The notes: a model not told the origin generated them from the sequence alone. DNA of 10,037 nucleotides from Streptosporangiaceae bacterium (GCA_025934635.1 JAICWX010000312.1:1-10037), one strand, 5' to 3'; positions 1 through 6,013 are shown, counted from the first letter of the stretch. Program-made: numbers and translations.

Positions 1-28
1 CCCGCGGTCAGGTTCCCGCGGTCAGGGT
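1..28. repeat. Two tandem copies of a 14-bp unit
   Basis: The motif cccgcggtcagg occurs at 1-12 and again at 15-26, giving a 14-bp period with one mismatch across the unit. The second copy supplies the stop codon of the minus-strand YCII gene (TCA at 22-24). It could be a local slippage duplication, and the array may continue to the left of the window. Nothing suggests a function. Confidence 0.5.
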
Positions 29-339
29 CCTCGCCGGCCCCGCCGCCCGTCGAGCCAGAGCGCCCAGGGCTCTATCGAGCCGATCCGCAGCAGCCCGGCG
101 CGCGCCCACGGATCCCGGGCCAGGCGCGCCCTGATCTCGTCCGCGTCCGCCGCCTCGACCGCGTGCAAGGTCTGCTCCGGCGGCTCGCCGTCGCCGACCG
201 GGCCGCCGAGGATGACGAAGCCGTCGTCGACCAGCCCGTCCATGAAGGCTGCATGCTCGTCCCAGCCGTCCTGGCTCCTGATCGGGCGCGTGGTGTCCCA
301 GCCCGGCCCGTGCACCAGCCGTACCGCGAAGTTGGCCAT
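22..339 (-). CDS. YCII-domain (YciI-like) protein
   Basis: A 105-residue protein of the YCII/DGPF alpha-beta barrel family, small proteins of mostly unknown biochemistry that resemble muconolactone isomerase folds. Family features visible here are the opening beta strand MANFAVRLVHGPGW, the W26-x-x-H29 segment followed by FMDGLVDDGFVILGGPV (residues 32-48), and the D77-P-W-x-x-A-G-L-L segment (77-84) before a closing I-x-P-W strand (89-92). H29 and D77 sit where the family keeps its conserved His and Asp. The length is normal for a single YCII domain. The open frame runs about 290 bases further upstream, but that part is antisense to the next gene and unlike the family, so ATG at 339 is preferred. 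A TACCCT box lies 6 nt upstream of that ATG, suggesting a leaderless mRNA. The gene is divergent from the SnoaL-like gene. Family assignment is firm; the substrate is unknown. Confidence 0.88.
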   Translation of the reverse strand: MANFAVRLVHGPGWDTTRPIRSQDGWDEHAAFMDGLVDDGFVILGGPVGDGEPPEQTLHAVEAADADEIRARLARDPWARAGLLRIGSIEPWALWLDGRRGRRGP

Positions 340-345
340 GGCCGC

Positions 346-351
346 AGGGTA
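346..351 (-). promoter_or_regulatory. Probable -10 box of a leaderless promoter (YCII gene)
   Basis: On the minus strand TACCCT fits the actinobacterial TANNNT -10 consensus. It is followed by 6 nt and then the ATG at 339, so transcription would start at or next to the start codon. There is no Shine-Dalgarno sequence, which agrees with leaderless translation. No clear -35 element is visible. Confidence 0.5.
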
Positions 352-381
352 CTGATCGCCACCGACAATCCAGCCGGCCGC

Positions 382-387
382 TAGTGT
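382..387 (+). promoter_or_regulatory. Probable -10 box of a leaderless promoter (SnoaL-like gene)
   Basis: TAGTGT matches TANNNT and is separated by 7 nt (ctgcggc) from the ATG at 395. That spacing puts the transcription start on the start codon, and no ribosome-binding site is present. The -35 region is not recognisable. Confidence 0.55.
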
Positions 388-394
388 CTGCGGC

Positions 395-772
395 ATGGAC
401 TCACTGCCGGCTGACCAGGACGTGCGGACCGTGATCGAGCGGGAGTTGTGGCTGCTCCAGCCGCAGGTGCGCGCGGCGCCCGGTGAGGTGGCAGCGCTGC
501 TGCATCCGCAGTTCTGCGAGTTCGGCGCCTCCGGCCGCCGGTGGGCCCCGCCCGACATGATCACCGCCCTGGCCGCCGAGGAACCGGGCGGCGAGGAGCC
601 GCTCATCACCGCCACCGAGATCACCGGCACCCGGCTGGCGGCCGACGTGATCCACCTGACCTACGTCAGCGAGCGCGCCGGACGCCGCGCCCGCCGCAGC
701 TCCATCTGGCTCCGGACCCCGGACGGCTGGCGCGTCTACTTCCACCAGGGCACCCTCATCCCAGCGCCCTGA
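395..772 (+). CDS. SnoaL-like / DUF4440 nuclear transport factor 2-fold protein
   Basis: A 125-residue single-domain protein of the NTF2-like superfamily (DUF4440/SnoaL-like type). It starts with a long amphipathic helix (residues 8-37, ending EVAALLHPQF) and continues with FCEFGASGRRW (40-50), the typical 'deposition and conditions' strand of this family. Next comes PPDMITAL (52-59), and the last strands are DVIHLTYVSER (84-94) and RRSSIWLRTPDGWRVYFHQGT (100-120), with the characteristic W-R-x-x-F-H-Q-G ending. Small stand-alone members of this family bind or modify small molecules, but the substrate cannot be inferred. The start is set by the TAGTGT box 7 nt upstream. It is divergent from the YCII gene and convergent with the truncated GNAT gene. 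Confidence 0.85.
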   Translation: MDSLPADQDVRTVIERELWLLQPQVRAAPGEVAALLHPQFCEFGASGRRWAPPDMITALAAEEPGGEEPLITATEITGTRLAADVIHLTYVSERAGRRARRSSIWLRTPDGWRVYFHQGTLIPAP

Positions 773-799
773 CCTAGCACTCGTGCCCCCGGCCAACGA

Positions 800-849
800 C
801 ATCGATGCTCCATCAATGTCGCGGCGGCAGCATCGATGCTCCATCAATG
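800..849. repeat. Perfect 19-bp direct repeat pair, 31-bp period
   Basis: The sequence catcgatgctccatcaatg occurs identically at 800-818 and 831-849, separated by 12 bp (tcgcggcggcag). Each copy holds the palindrome CATCGATG. The second copy runs on into CTCCAT-CA-ATGGAG (839-852), itself an imperfect palindrome. The repeats replace the 3' part of the minus-strand GNAT gene and supply its stop codon. Both copies are AT-rich compared with the surroundings. They could be an insertion/excision scar, two units of a dispersed intergenic repeat, or a binding site. Only two copies are present, so this is not a CRISPR array. Confidence 0.8.
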
Positions 850-1193
850 GAGAACAGGTACCGGGCCAGCAGCGCGACCGCCTCGGTCCCGGCCCCCCGG
901 CCCTGGAAACGGGTTCCGAGGTAGATGTCGATCCCCGCGTGCCGGTACATCGGCTCGTTCTCCTCGGAGTACTGGATCCCCCCGGCCACCTGCCCGTCGA
1001 TCTCCATGACCAGGAGGATCTCCTCGCCGTCGCCGCCCAGCGCTTCCTCGATCACGTCCAGCGGATCCGGCTCGCCCCACCACTGCGCCACCGACGGCTC
1101 GGCCAGGATCGCCCGCAGCCGTTCGGCGTCACCAGGGCGGCCGGACCGGATCCTGACCCGCCGGCCCGCCAGCACCGGATGCACCTCTGTCAT
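813..1193 (-). pseudogene. GNAT N-acetyltransferase, C-terminally truncated
   Basis: The reading frame gives 126 residues that resemble the AAC(6')-like branch of GNAT acetyltransferases, which move an acetyl group from acetyl-CoA to an amine. Recognisable parts are the N-terminal R-V-R-I-R strand (12-16), EPSVAQWWG (32-40), the central strands ILLVMEIDGQVAGGIQY (59-75), and the acetyl-CoA pyrophosphate-binding motif A, QGRGAGTEAV (97-106). After ARYLF (110-114) the family normally continues for roughly 50 residues, including the N-x-x-A-x-x-x-Y-x-x-x-G-F segment. Here the protein instead ends in SIDGASMLPPRH, encoded by the 19-bp repeat pair. The missing part is not found in any frame downstream, where only about 40 bp separate it from the SnoaL-like gene. 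The ATG at 1193 is chosen because the family-like sequence begins there. It is probably non-functional, although the acetyl-CoA motif is intact. Confidence 0.75.
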
Positions 1194-1244
1194 CACGAAA
1201 CCCCGTTTCCGCAACCCCGCCAAGCGCTCACCACTCACCCCGTT

Positions 1245-1254
1245 TACGCTAGCG
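1245..1254. promoter_or_regulatory. Overlapping divergent -10 boxes at a palindrome
   Basis: Between the truncated GNAT (minus) and the mycothiol-dependent enzyme (plus) lies TACGCT at 1245-1250 on the plus strand. TAGCGT sits at 1251-1246 on the minus strand. Both fit TANNNT, and they share the 8-bp palindrome CGCTAGCG (1247-1254). The plus-strand start of transcription would fall near 1257, leaving a short leader that contains the ribosome-binding site. No good -35 element was found on either strand, so this is a tentative call. Confidence 0.35.
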
Positions 1255-1280
1255 GCAGGTCGCCGTGAGAGAGGACGCCC

Positions 1281-2054
1281 ATGACTGCGCCAGATGACGA
1301 TGACCGCTTCTACGCCGAGCTGCGCGCCTGCACGGCCGAGCTCGCCCGGATCATCGACGGCGACCTGGACCGGCCGGTGGCGGCCTGCCCGGGATGGACG
1401 TTCAGGCAGCTGGCCACCCACGTCGGGCGCGGCCACCGGTGGGCGGCCCAGATCGTGGCCACCCGGGCGGCCGCCCCGGTCTCGACCCGCGACGTGCCGG
1501 ACGGGAAGCTGCCCGATGACCCGGCCCGGCACGGCCCGTGGCTGAAGGAGAGCGCCGACCTGGTCGCCGAGGCCATCACGGCCGTCGGGGACGAACCAGT
1601 GTGGACGTTCACCGGCCCGCGCCCGGCCCGCTGGTGGGCACGGCGCCGGGCGCACGAGGCCGCCGTGCACCTAGCCGATGCCCAGCTCGCGGCCGGCCAG
1701 GATATCGCCCTGGCTCCCTGGTTCGCCGCGGACGGCGTCGACGAATGGCTCGGCCTCGTCGTAGCCACCACGATGGACCCGGCCCGGGCCCGCGAACTGG
1801 GCGGCGACGGCCAGACCCTGCACTTCCACGCCACCGACCCCGGGCTCGCCGAAGCGGGGGAGTGGCTGGTCACCCGCACGCCGTCCGGCCTCACCGTCGA
1901 GCCCGGCCACGCCAAGGCCGACGTGGCCGTCCGCGGTCCGGCGGCTCGCCTGCTGCTCCTCCTGACCCGCCGGATCCCGGCTGACGACCCCGCCCTCGAG
2001 GTCCTCGGCGATCAGGCGCTGCTCACCCACTGGCTCGAGCACACGCCGTTCTGA
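1281..2054 (+). CDS. Mycothiol-dependent maleylpyruvate isomerase family protein
   Basis: A 257-residue cytoplasmic protein of the MDMPI/DinB-like family (maleylpyruvate isomerase family mycothiol-dependent enzyme). Characterised members use mycothiol, the actinobacterial low-molecular-weight thiol, with a metal in a four-helix bundle. The N-terminal domain has helix one (residues 9-28), then ACPGWTFRQLATHVG (35-49) with the metal-ligand candidate H47. The second ligand motif is A-H125-E126-A-A-V-H130-L-A-D (124-133). This reproduces the H...HE-x-x-x-H pattern of the family. A C-terminal domain of about 110 residues (from about 148) ends with the LLLLLTRR helix usual for these proteins. A good ribosome-binding site, GAGAGAGGA (1267-1275), precedes ATG by 5 nt. 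The gene is convergent with the DUF5925 gene, only 11 bp between stops. Real substrates are unknown for most paralogues, so maleylpyruvate activity is not claimed. Confidence 0.9.
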   Translation: MTAPDDDDRFYAELRACTAELARIIDGDLDRPVAACPGWTFRQLATHVGRGHRWAAQIVATRAAAPVSTRDVPDGKLPDDPARHGPWLKESADLVAEAITAVGDEPVWTFTGPRPARWWARRRAHEAAVHLADAQLAAGQDIALAPWFAADGVDEWLGLVVATTMDPARARELGGDGQTLHFHATDPGLAEAGEWLVTRTPSGLTVEPGHAKADVAVRGPAARLLLLLTRRIPADDPALEVLGDQALLTHWLEHTPF

Positions 2055-2065
2055 CCCAGGAAGCC

Positions 2066-2812
2066 CTACAGGTACAGCCCGGTGCCGCTGTCCGCCGGCC
2101 GGACCAGCGCATGGCCGCTCCGCATCGCGTACAGCTCGGCCAGCGTGACCGGCCCGGGTACCGGCCGGCCGAGCAGGGCGCCCGCCTCGGCCGCGGCCAG
2201 CGGCCCGATCTCGATGTTCGCCAGGCAGCGGCCCGGCCGGACCACGGCCGGGTGCAGCTGGTGCAGGTCCTCGTTGGTGGTGATGGCCACCAGCACCTTC
2301 CGGCCCTGGCCGAGCATCCCGTCCGTGAGGTTGAGCAGCCGCGACAGCGGCTGCCCGGCCTGGCCCCTGATCAGCTCGTCGCAGTCTTCCAGCAGGAGCA
2401 GCCGCCACGGCGGCGTGTCGTCGTCCTCGTCGTCGTAGCCGATCGCGACGTCCATCAGGTAGCCGGGCTCGCTGAACAGCGTCTCGGGATCGAGCACGCA
2501 GTCCGCCTGGCACCAGGTCCGCCACTCGCGGGCCAGCGTGCGCAGCGCGGTGGTCTTCCCGGTGCCCGCCACGCCGTGCAGCAGCACCAGGTGGCCGTGC
2601 ACGGTGTCCGGCGTGACCGCCATCAGCTCGCCCAGCGCGCCCGCCGCCCGGGAAGGGTAATTGGCCCGGATGTCCGCCCACGGCGCGGCGGCCAGCCGGC
2701 GGGCGGCCCGGTGCGGTCCCCGGCGCGGGCTGCGGTGCCAGAACCCCATGCTCACCGCCTCGTCGTCAGCACGAGACGCCACCGCGGCGTCCTTGGTCGC
2801 CTGCGCCAGCAC
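2066..2812 (-). CDS. AAA ATPase domain, 3' half of a frameshifted DUF5925 gene
   Basis: This frame encodes the ATPase half of a DUF5925-type AAA protein. Visible are Walker A GVAGTGKT (residues 80-87), Walker B LLLLEDCDE (138-146), a sensor-1 stretch AITTNEDL (176-183) and the VVRPGRC box (190-196) with the arginine expected near the end of an AAA core. The segment MGFWHRSPRRGPH (22-34) links it to the N-terminal domain in intact relatives. The natural N-terminal part lies just upstream in another frame and overlaps by 47 bp; removing one G near 2817-2818 joins them into about 375 residues. The first start in this frame, GTG at 2812, has no ribosome-binding site at a useful distance. The ATG at 2749 has GAGG 8 nt upstream (2758-2761), so a separate 227-residue ATPase could be made even if the frameshift is real. 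The biological role of the family is unknown to me. Confidence 0.8.
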   Translation of the reverse strand: MLAQATKDAAVASRADDEAVSMGFWHRSPRRGPHRAARRLAAAPWADIRANYPSRAAGALGELMAVTPDTVHGHLVLLHGVAGTGKTTALRTLAREWRTWCQADCVLDPETLFSEPGYLMDVAIGYDDEDDDTPPWRLLLLEDCDELIRGQAGQPLSRLLNLTDGMLGQGRKVLVAITTNEDLHQLHPAVVRPGRCLANIEIGPLAAAEAGALLGRPVPGPVTLAELYAMRSGHALVRPADSGTGLYL

Positions 2813-3194
2813 GGTGCCGCGCCAGGTCCTCGGCCACGGCCGTGACGCTCACCTCGGCGCCGCCGTTGTGCCAGCGGACGACCCGGATCATCCACCCGTC
2901 GCCCGCCGCCAGGCACGCGTCCCGGTCCGGCTCGACCGCGCGGCGCAGCACGGTGGCCTCGGGCGGCAGCAGCGAGGCATCCGGGCGCACCTCACCCAGC
3001 CGCGCCGTGCTGGCGTACGGCTGGGTGCCGGCCGCGAACGGCGCCAGGGCGAGCGCGTCCACCATGTCGGCGGGCGTGTCGGCGTCATCGGCGCCGATCG
3101 CCAGCGGCAGCAGGAGGGCCGGATCGAGGCTGCTGGAGTCGGTGACCGCCGCGAGCCTCGGGATGGCCTTGCCGGAATGGGTCACGACCTCCAT
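2766..3194 (-). CDS. DUF5925 N-terminal domain, 5' half of the frameshifted AAA gene
   Basis: Encodes the domain that precedes the AAA module in DUF5925 proteins. It contains DDADTPADMVDALALAPFA (residues 36-54), YASTARLGEV (60-69) and RRAVEPDRDACLAAGDGW (84-101). The family-like part ends with VSVTAVAEDLAR (115-126). After R126 the frame runs into HRAGAG and an unrelated tail ending at 2766, while the ATPase resumes one base out of phase. The likely start is ATG at 3194; a GTG at 3185 is the next choice. No convincing ribosome-binding site precedes either. The promoter must lie in the short gap shared with the divergent enoyl reductase gene. As it stands, the product would be an isolated domain without the ATPase. 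Confidence 0.7.
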   Translation of the reverse strand: MEVVTHSGKAIPRLAAVTDSSSLDPALLLPLAIGADDADTPADMVDALALAPFAAGTQPYASTARLGEVRPDASLLPPEATVLRRAVEPDRDACLAAGDGWMIRVVRWHNGGAEVSVTAVAEDLARHRAGAGDQGRRGGVSC

Positions 3195-3239
3195 GGTGAA
3201 GGCTGCGCCGGACCATGTACACCAGGTTTTCACGGTGTT

Positions 3240-3245
3240 TACGAT
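3240..3245 (+). promoter_or_regulatory. Probable -10 box of a leaderless promoter (enoyl reductase gene)
   Basis: TACGAT fits TANNNT and ends 6 nt before the GTG at 3252, so transcription would begin at that GTG. No ribosome-binding site precedes it. This box supports the short start at 3252 over the much longer open frame upstream. Confidence 0.5.
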
Positions 3246-3251
3246 GAACCG

Positions 3252-4484
3252 GTGAATCAGGACCGCGAGCTGGACGTGGCTGTCTTCGGCGCCACCGGTT
3301 TCACCGGGCGGCTGGTAGCGGCCTACCTGGCCGCTCACGCCCCGGCCGGGGTCCGCGTCGGGCTGGCCGGCCGGTCGGCCGACCGGCTGAAAAGCGTCCG
3401 GGACCAGCTTCCCGCCGCGGCCGCGCAATGGCCGCTGGTGGTGGCCGACTCGGCCGACCCCGCCGCGCTGGCCGCGCTGGCCCGCGCGGCCCGGGTGGTG
3501 GTGAGCACGGTAGGTCCCTACCGCCGTCAGGGGCTGGCGCTCGTCGAAGCCTGCGCCACCGCTGGCACGGACTATACGGACCTAACGGGTGAGGTTCTTT
3601 TCATCCGGGACAGCATCGACCGCTGTCATGAAGCGGCCGCCCGGACGGGTGCGCGCATCGTGCACAGCTGCGGTTTCGATTCCGTCCCGTCCGACCTGGG
3701 CGTGCTCCTGCTGCACCAGGCCGCGAGCGAGGGCGGCGCCGGCGCCCTGCAGGACACCACGCTGGTCGTGACGGCGCTCAAGGGCGGCGTCAGCGGCGGC
3801 ACCCTGGCGTCGATGCTGGACCAGCTGGACGAGGTGCGGGCCGCGCCCGCGCTCGGCCGGCTGGCGGACGACCCCTATGCCCTCAGCCCCGACCGGGCCG
3901 CCGAGCCCGACCTGGGCGACGAACGCGATCTCGGGCGGGTGAGCTACGACGCCGCGCTGCGGATGTGGCTGGGTCCGTTCGCCATGGCCAGCATCAATAC
4001 CCGGGTCGTGCGCCGCAGCAATGCCCTGCAAGGCTGGGCCTACGGCCGCCGGTTCCGCTACCGGGAGGTCACCGGGTTCGGCTCCGGCCCGGTCGCGCCG
4101 CTGCGCGGCACCGCGGTCAGCGCGGCGTTCAGGTCCGTCGAGGCGGGGCTGGCGTTCGGGCCGTCGCGGGCCCTGCTCGGCCGCCTGCTGCCGTCCCCCG
4201 GCCAGGGCCCGCGCGACCAGGCCCGCCGCGACGGCTACTTCCGCATCCAGGTCCACACGCGCACCGAAGCCGGCCCGCGGTACGTGGCCGCGGTCGAGGC
4301 CCAGGGGGATCCGGGCTACGCCGCCACCTCGGTGATGCTCAGCCAGAGCGCGCTGTGCCTGGCGCTCGACCGGGACCAGCTGCCCGGCCTGGCCGGCGTC
4401 CTGACGCCCGCCGCGGCGATGGGCGCCCCGCTCATCGGCCGGCTCAGGACGGCCGGCTTCACCCTGACCGCCCGGCCAGCGTGA
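3252..4484 (+). CDS. Trans-acting enoyl reductase-like oxidoreductase (saccharopine dehydrogenase family)
   Basis: A 410-residue NAD(P)-dependent oxidoreductase of the saccharopine dehydrogenase-like family. It closely resembles the mycobacterial Rv2449c/Rv2953 group, in which Rv2953 acts in trans as the enoyl reductase for phthiocerol/phenolic lipid polyketide synthases. The Rossmann dinucleotide-binding loop is V-F-G-A-T-G-F-T-G (11-19). Diagnostic blocks follow: AGRSADRL (39-46), VVVSTVGPYRRQG (82-94), AGTDYTDLTGE (104-114), HSCGFDSVPSDLG (138-150), KGGVSGGTLASM (177-188), DPYALSPDR (207-215), WAYGRRFRYRE (262-272) and GVLTPAAAMG (382-391). Length matches the family (about 410-420). The GTG at 3252 is chosen because similarity starts at once (LDVAVFGATGFTG) and the TACGAT box is 6 nt away. 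No polyketide synthase is in the window, so the lipid pathway it serves is unknown. The PPOX gene follows 49 bp downstream. Confidence 0.9.
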   Translation: MNQDRELDVAVFGATGFTGRLVAAYLAAHAPAGVRVGLAGRSADRLKSVRDQLPAAAAQWPLVVADSADPAALAALARAARVVVSTVGPYRRQGLALVEACATAGTDYTDLTGEVLFIRDSIDRCHEAAARTGARIVHSCGFDSVPSDLGVLLLHQAASEGGAGALQDTTLVVTALKGGVSGGTLASMLDQLDEVRAAPALGRLADDPYALSPDRAAEPDLGDERDLGRVSYDAALRMWLGPFAMASINTRVVRRSNALQGWAYGRRFRYREVTGFGSGPVAPLRGTAVSAAFRSVEAGLAFGPSRALLGRLLPSPGQGPRDQARRDGYFRIQVHTRTEAGPRYVAAVEAQGDPGYAATSVMLSQSALCLALDRDQLPGLAGVLTPAAAMGAPLIGRLRTAGFTLTARPA

Positions 4485-4533
4485 CGAGCGGGCGGAGCGA
4501 TAGGCTGCCGACGGCCCGAAGGAGAGGACAACC

Positions 4534-4929
4534 ATGCCCGAGATTCCGGCGTCTCACCGCGACCTGCTCGACGCCGACTTCGCGACCCTGGCCACGGTGG
4601 GCCCGGACGGCCGCCCGCAGGTATCCGAGGTGTGGTTCATCGCCGAAGGTGACGACGTGGCCCTGTCGCTTAACTCGTCCCGCCAGAAGACCAGGAACCT
4701 GCAGGCGAACCCGGCCGTGAGCTTGCTCCTGCTGGACCTCACGGTGCCCTACCGCTACCTGGAGATCCGCGGCGACGCGGAGGTCACCCCGGACGACGAC
4801 CAGTCCTTCGCCGACAAGGTCGACGTGAAGTACGGTGCGGACCACCGCGAGCACGACCAGCCCGGCCAGACCCGGGTCAAGGTCGTGATCCGCCCCGTCC
4901 GCATCAACGCCGTCGACATGCGCGGCTGA
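4534..4929 (+). CDS. PPOX-class F420-dependent oxidoreductase (Rv1155-like)
   Basis: A 131-residue split beta-barrel flavin/deazaflavin-binding protein of the pyridoxamine 5'-phosphate oxidase superfamily. It is closest in layout to the actinobacterial F420H2-dependent (FDOR-B) proteins such as Rv1155. Seen here are the opening LLDADFATLATVGPDGRPQVS (11-31), VWFIAEGDDVALS (33-45), the cofactor-phosphate-binding basic segment R50-Q-K-T-R-N-L-Q-A-N-P (50-60), YLEIRGDAEVTPD (75-87) and a terminal VKVVIRPVRINAVDM strand (115-129). Length is typical of a complete single-domain member. The ribosome-binding site GGAGAGG (4521-4527) sits 6 nt before ATG. A TAGGCT hexamer at 4501-4506 could be its own -10 box, although co-transcription with the gene 49 bp upstream is equally possible. 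F420 rather than FMN as cofactor is inferred from the family. Confidence 0.9.
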   Translation: MPEIPASHRDLLDADFATLATVGPDGRPQVSEVWFIAEGDDVALSLNSSRQKTRNLQANPAVSLLLLDLTVPYRYLEIRGDAEVTPDDDQSFADKVDVKYGADHREHDQPGQTRVKVVIRPVRINAVDMRG

Positions 4930-4934
4930 CAGCC

Positions 4935-4947
4935 CCCGGCTACCGGG
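4935..4947. terminator. Small GC hairpin between convergent genes
   Basis: CCCGG-cta-CCGGG forms a perfect 5-bp stem with a 3-nt loop just after the stop of the PPOX gene (4929). It lies on the 3' side of the minus-strand genes that converge on it. It may serve transcription in both directions. The stem is short and has no U-tract, so this is tentative. Confidence 0.3.
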
Positions 4948-5029
4948 CGCGGGCAGGCCTGAAGATCAGCTCGAACCGGTCGTCCAGGATTCCCATTGCC
5001 TGCTCGCGGGTGCAGACGCCGGACAGCAC
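4940..5029 (-). other. Orphan C-terminal-looking reading frame, unidentified
   Basis: Downstream of the kinase gene on the same strand, one frame reads as protein-like sequence, including LSGVCTREQAMGILDDRFE, and stops at TAG 4940-4942. The only starts are internal (GTG at 5029, 29 codons) with no ribosome-binding site. Further upstream the frame enters the kinase gene out of phase. The composition, with acidic, basic and hydrophobic residues in a helical pattern, looks more like the end of a real protein than a random shadow frame. It may be the remnant of a lost gene. I do not recognise the family. Confidence 0.2.
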
Positions 5030-5066
5030 CAGCCGGCTGTCCGCGCGGCTAGCGGCGGTGGGGGCG

Positions 5067-5984
5067 TCACGGCCTGCCGGCGAGCGAGAGCCAGTCGATG
5101 ACGGTCGCGCAGCGCGCGGGATCTTCGGTGAGGCCGAGATCCAGGCCCCACAGCTGGTAGTCGACGGCCCGTAGCAGCGTCCAGCCGCGCGCCAGTTCCG
5201 CGTCGAACCCAGCCTCGTCCACCAGGACGTCGAACCGGTGCCGCAGCCCGGCCGGTCCGCCCGCCTCCTCCAGCCTGCGCCACAGCAGCGGCGCGAGGCC
5301 GAACTCAGCGTCGCCGCGCATCACCTTCGGGTCGATCACCAGCCAGGGTTCACGATCCCCGGCCAGCACGTTTTGGTAGTGCATGTCCCGGTTGGCAAGC
5401 AGGTCTCCGGACCGCGGGGCGATCGCGGTGGCTACTTCGACCGCCGCGTCCAGATGGCGTTCCGGAAACGGCCGCCCCCTGACCCGCCAGCGCGCCGGGA
5501 GTTCCGCGGCCAGCTCCAGCGCCCACTGCCGGAGCCCGGGGACTGGGCGTGCGGGCCACCCCGCTGGCACGGGCACGGCCAGCCGCCGCAGCAATCGCCC
5601 GGCGACCGGTACGGCGACGCTCAGGTCCGCATCCGACAGGCGGCGTCGCGGATCGAGCCACTCGAGCAGCAGCGCTCCCGCCGCGTCGTCCGCGTCGAGG
5701 AGCCGCACGGCGCCGCCGCCGTTCCACAGCGCAAGCGCCGCCGCTTCGTTCACCGTCTCGGCGTCGACCCATGACACCTTGAGCGCGTACCGGGCATCTC
5801 CGCGAAGCACTGGCAACACAAGCGCCATGTAGCCGTGCATAGGATCGCCGGTTACCCGCAAACCCCATCGCACGCACAGGTCGGCGACGAGCTCTGGAAG
5901 CTGCGCCAGCCATGGCCGGGCAGCCTCGCCTTCACGGGTCGCAGTGTCGACCGCGAATCTCTCCGGCACACTGATGACGCTCAC
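5067..5984 (-). CDS. Aminoglycoside phosphotransferase / hydroxyurea-type kinase family protein
   Basis: A 305-residue kinase-fold protein of the APH family, closest in layout to the APH(6)/hydroxyurea-resistance branch, which transfers phosphate from ATP to a small hydroxylated substrate. Kinase landmarks: YALKV with the ATP-anchoring K69, the paired glutamate in VNEAAAL (E80), the hinge LLLEWLD (105-111), and the catalytic loop LLANRDMHYQNVL (195-207) with D200 and N205. The metal-binding segment is WLVIDPK (214-220, D218), followed by GDAEFGLAPLLW (224-235). All catalytic residues are present and the length is normal. The start is the GTG at 5984 with GAGG about 9 nt upstream. A well-placed promoter lies at 6014-6041. 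Resistance to an actual aminoglycoside cannot be concluded; many chromosomal actinobacterial members have unknown substrates. It is divergent from the DUF1707 gene. Confidence 0.85.
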   Translation of the reverse strand: MSVISVPERFAVDTATREGEAARPWLAQLPELVADLCVRWGLRVTGDPMHGYMALVLPVLRGDARYALKVSWVDAETVNEAAALALWNGGGAVRLLDADDAAGALLLEWLDPRRRLSDADLSVAVPVAGRLLRRLAVPVPAGWPARPVPGLRQWALELAAELPARWRVRGRPFPERHLDAAVEVATAIAPRSGDLLANRDMHYQNVLAGDREPWLVIDPKVMRGDAEFGLAPLLWRRLEEAGGPAGLRHRFDVLVDEAGFDAELARGWTLLRAVDYQLWGLDLGLTEDPARCATVIDWLSLAGRP

Positions 5985-6013
5985 GCGGGATCGCCTCGCC
6001 AGGTCACCCGGTC

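Noticed and set aside
800..849. Possible CRISPR-like array
   Set aside because: Only two 19-bp repeats with one 12-bp spacer, both much shorter than CRISPR units, and no cas genes are in the window.
2766..2822. Programmed frameshifting in the DUF5925 gene
   Set aside because: A +1 shift would be needed, but CGG is an ordinary codon in this GC-rich context. No slippery run, stop codon or internal ribosome-binding stimulator is visible at the site. An indel explains it more simply.
2661..3251. Upstream extension of the enoyl reductase frame (607 residues in total)
   Set aside because: It is antisense to the DUF5925 coding sequence, rich in Arg/Gly/Gln, and unlike any part of the family, which begins at about 3252.
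4501..4506. TAGGCT as a certain promoter of the PPOX gene
   Set aside because: It fits TANNNT but has no partner -35 element, and the gene may be co-transcribed with its upstream neighbour, so it is mentioned only in the gene entry.
5067..5984. Kinase called as an aminoglycoside resistance gene
   Set aside because: The fold and catalytic residues fit the family, but similarity to a named resistance enzyme cannot be judged from sequence inspection, and many chromosomal members have other or unknown substrates.
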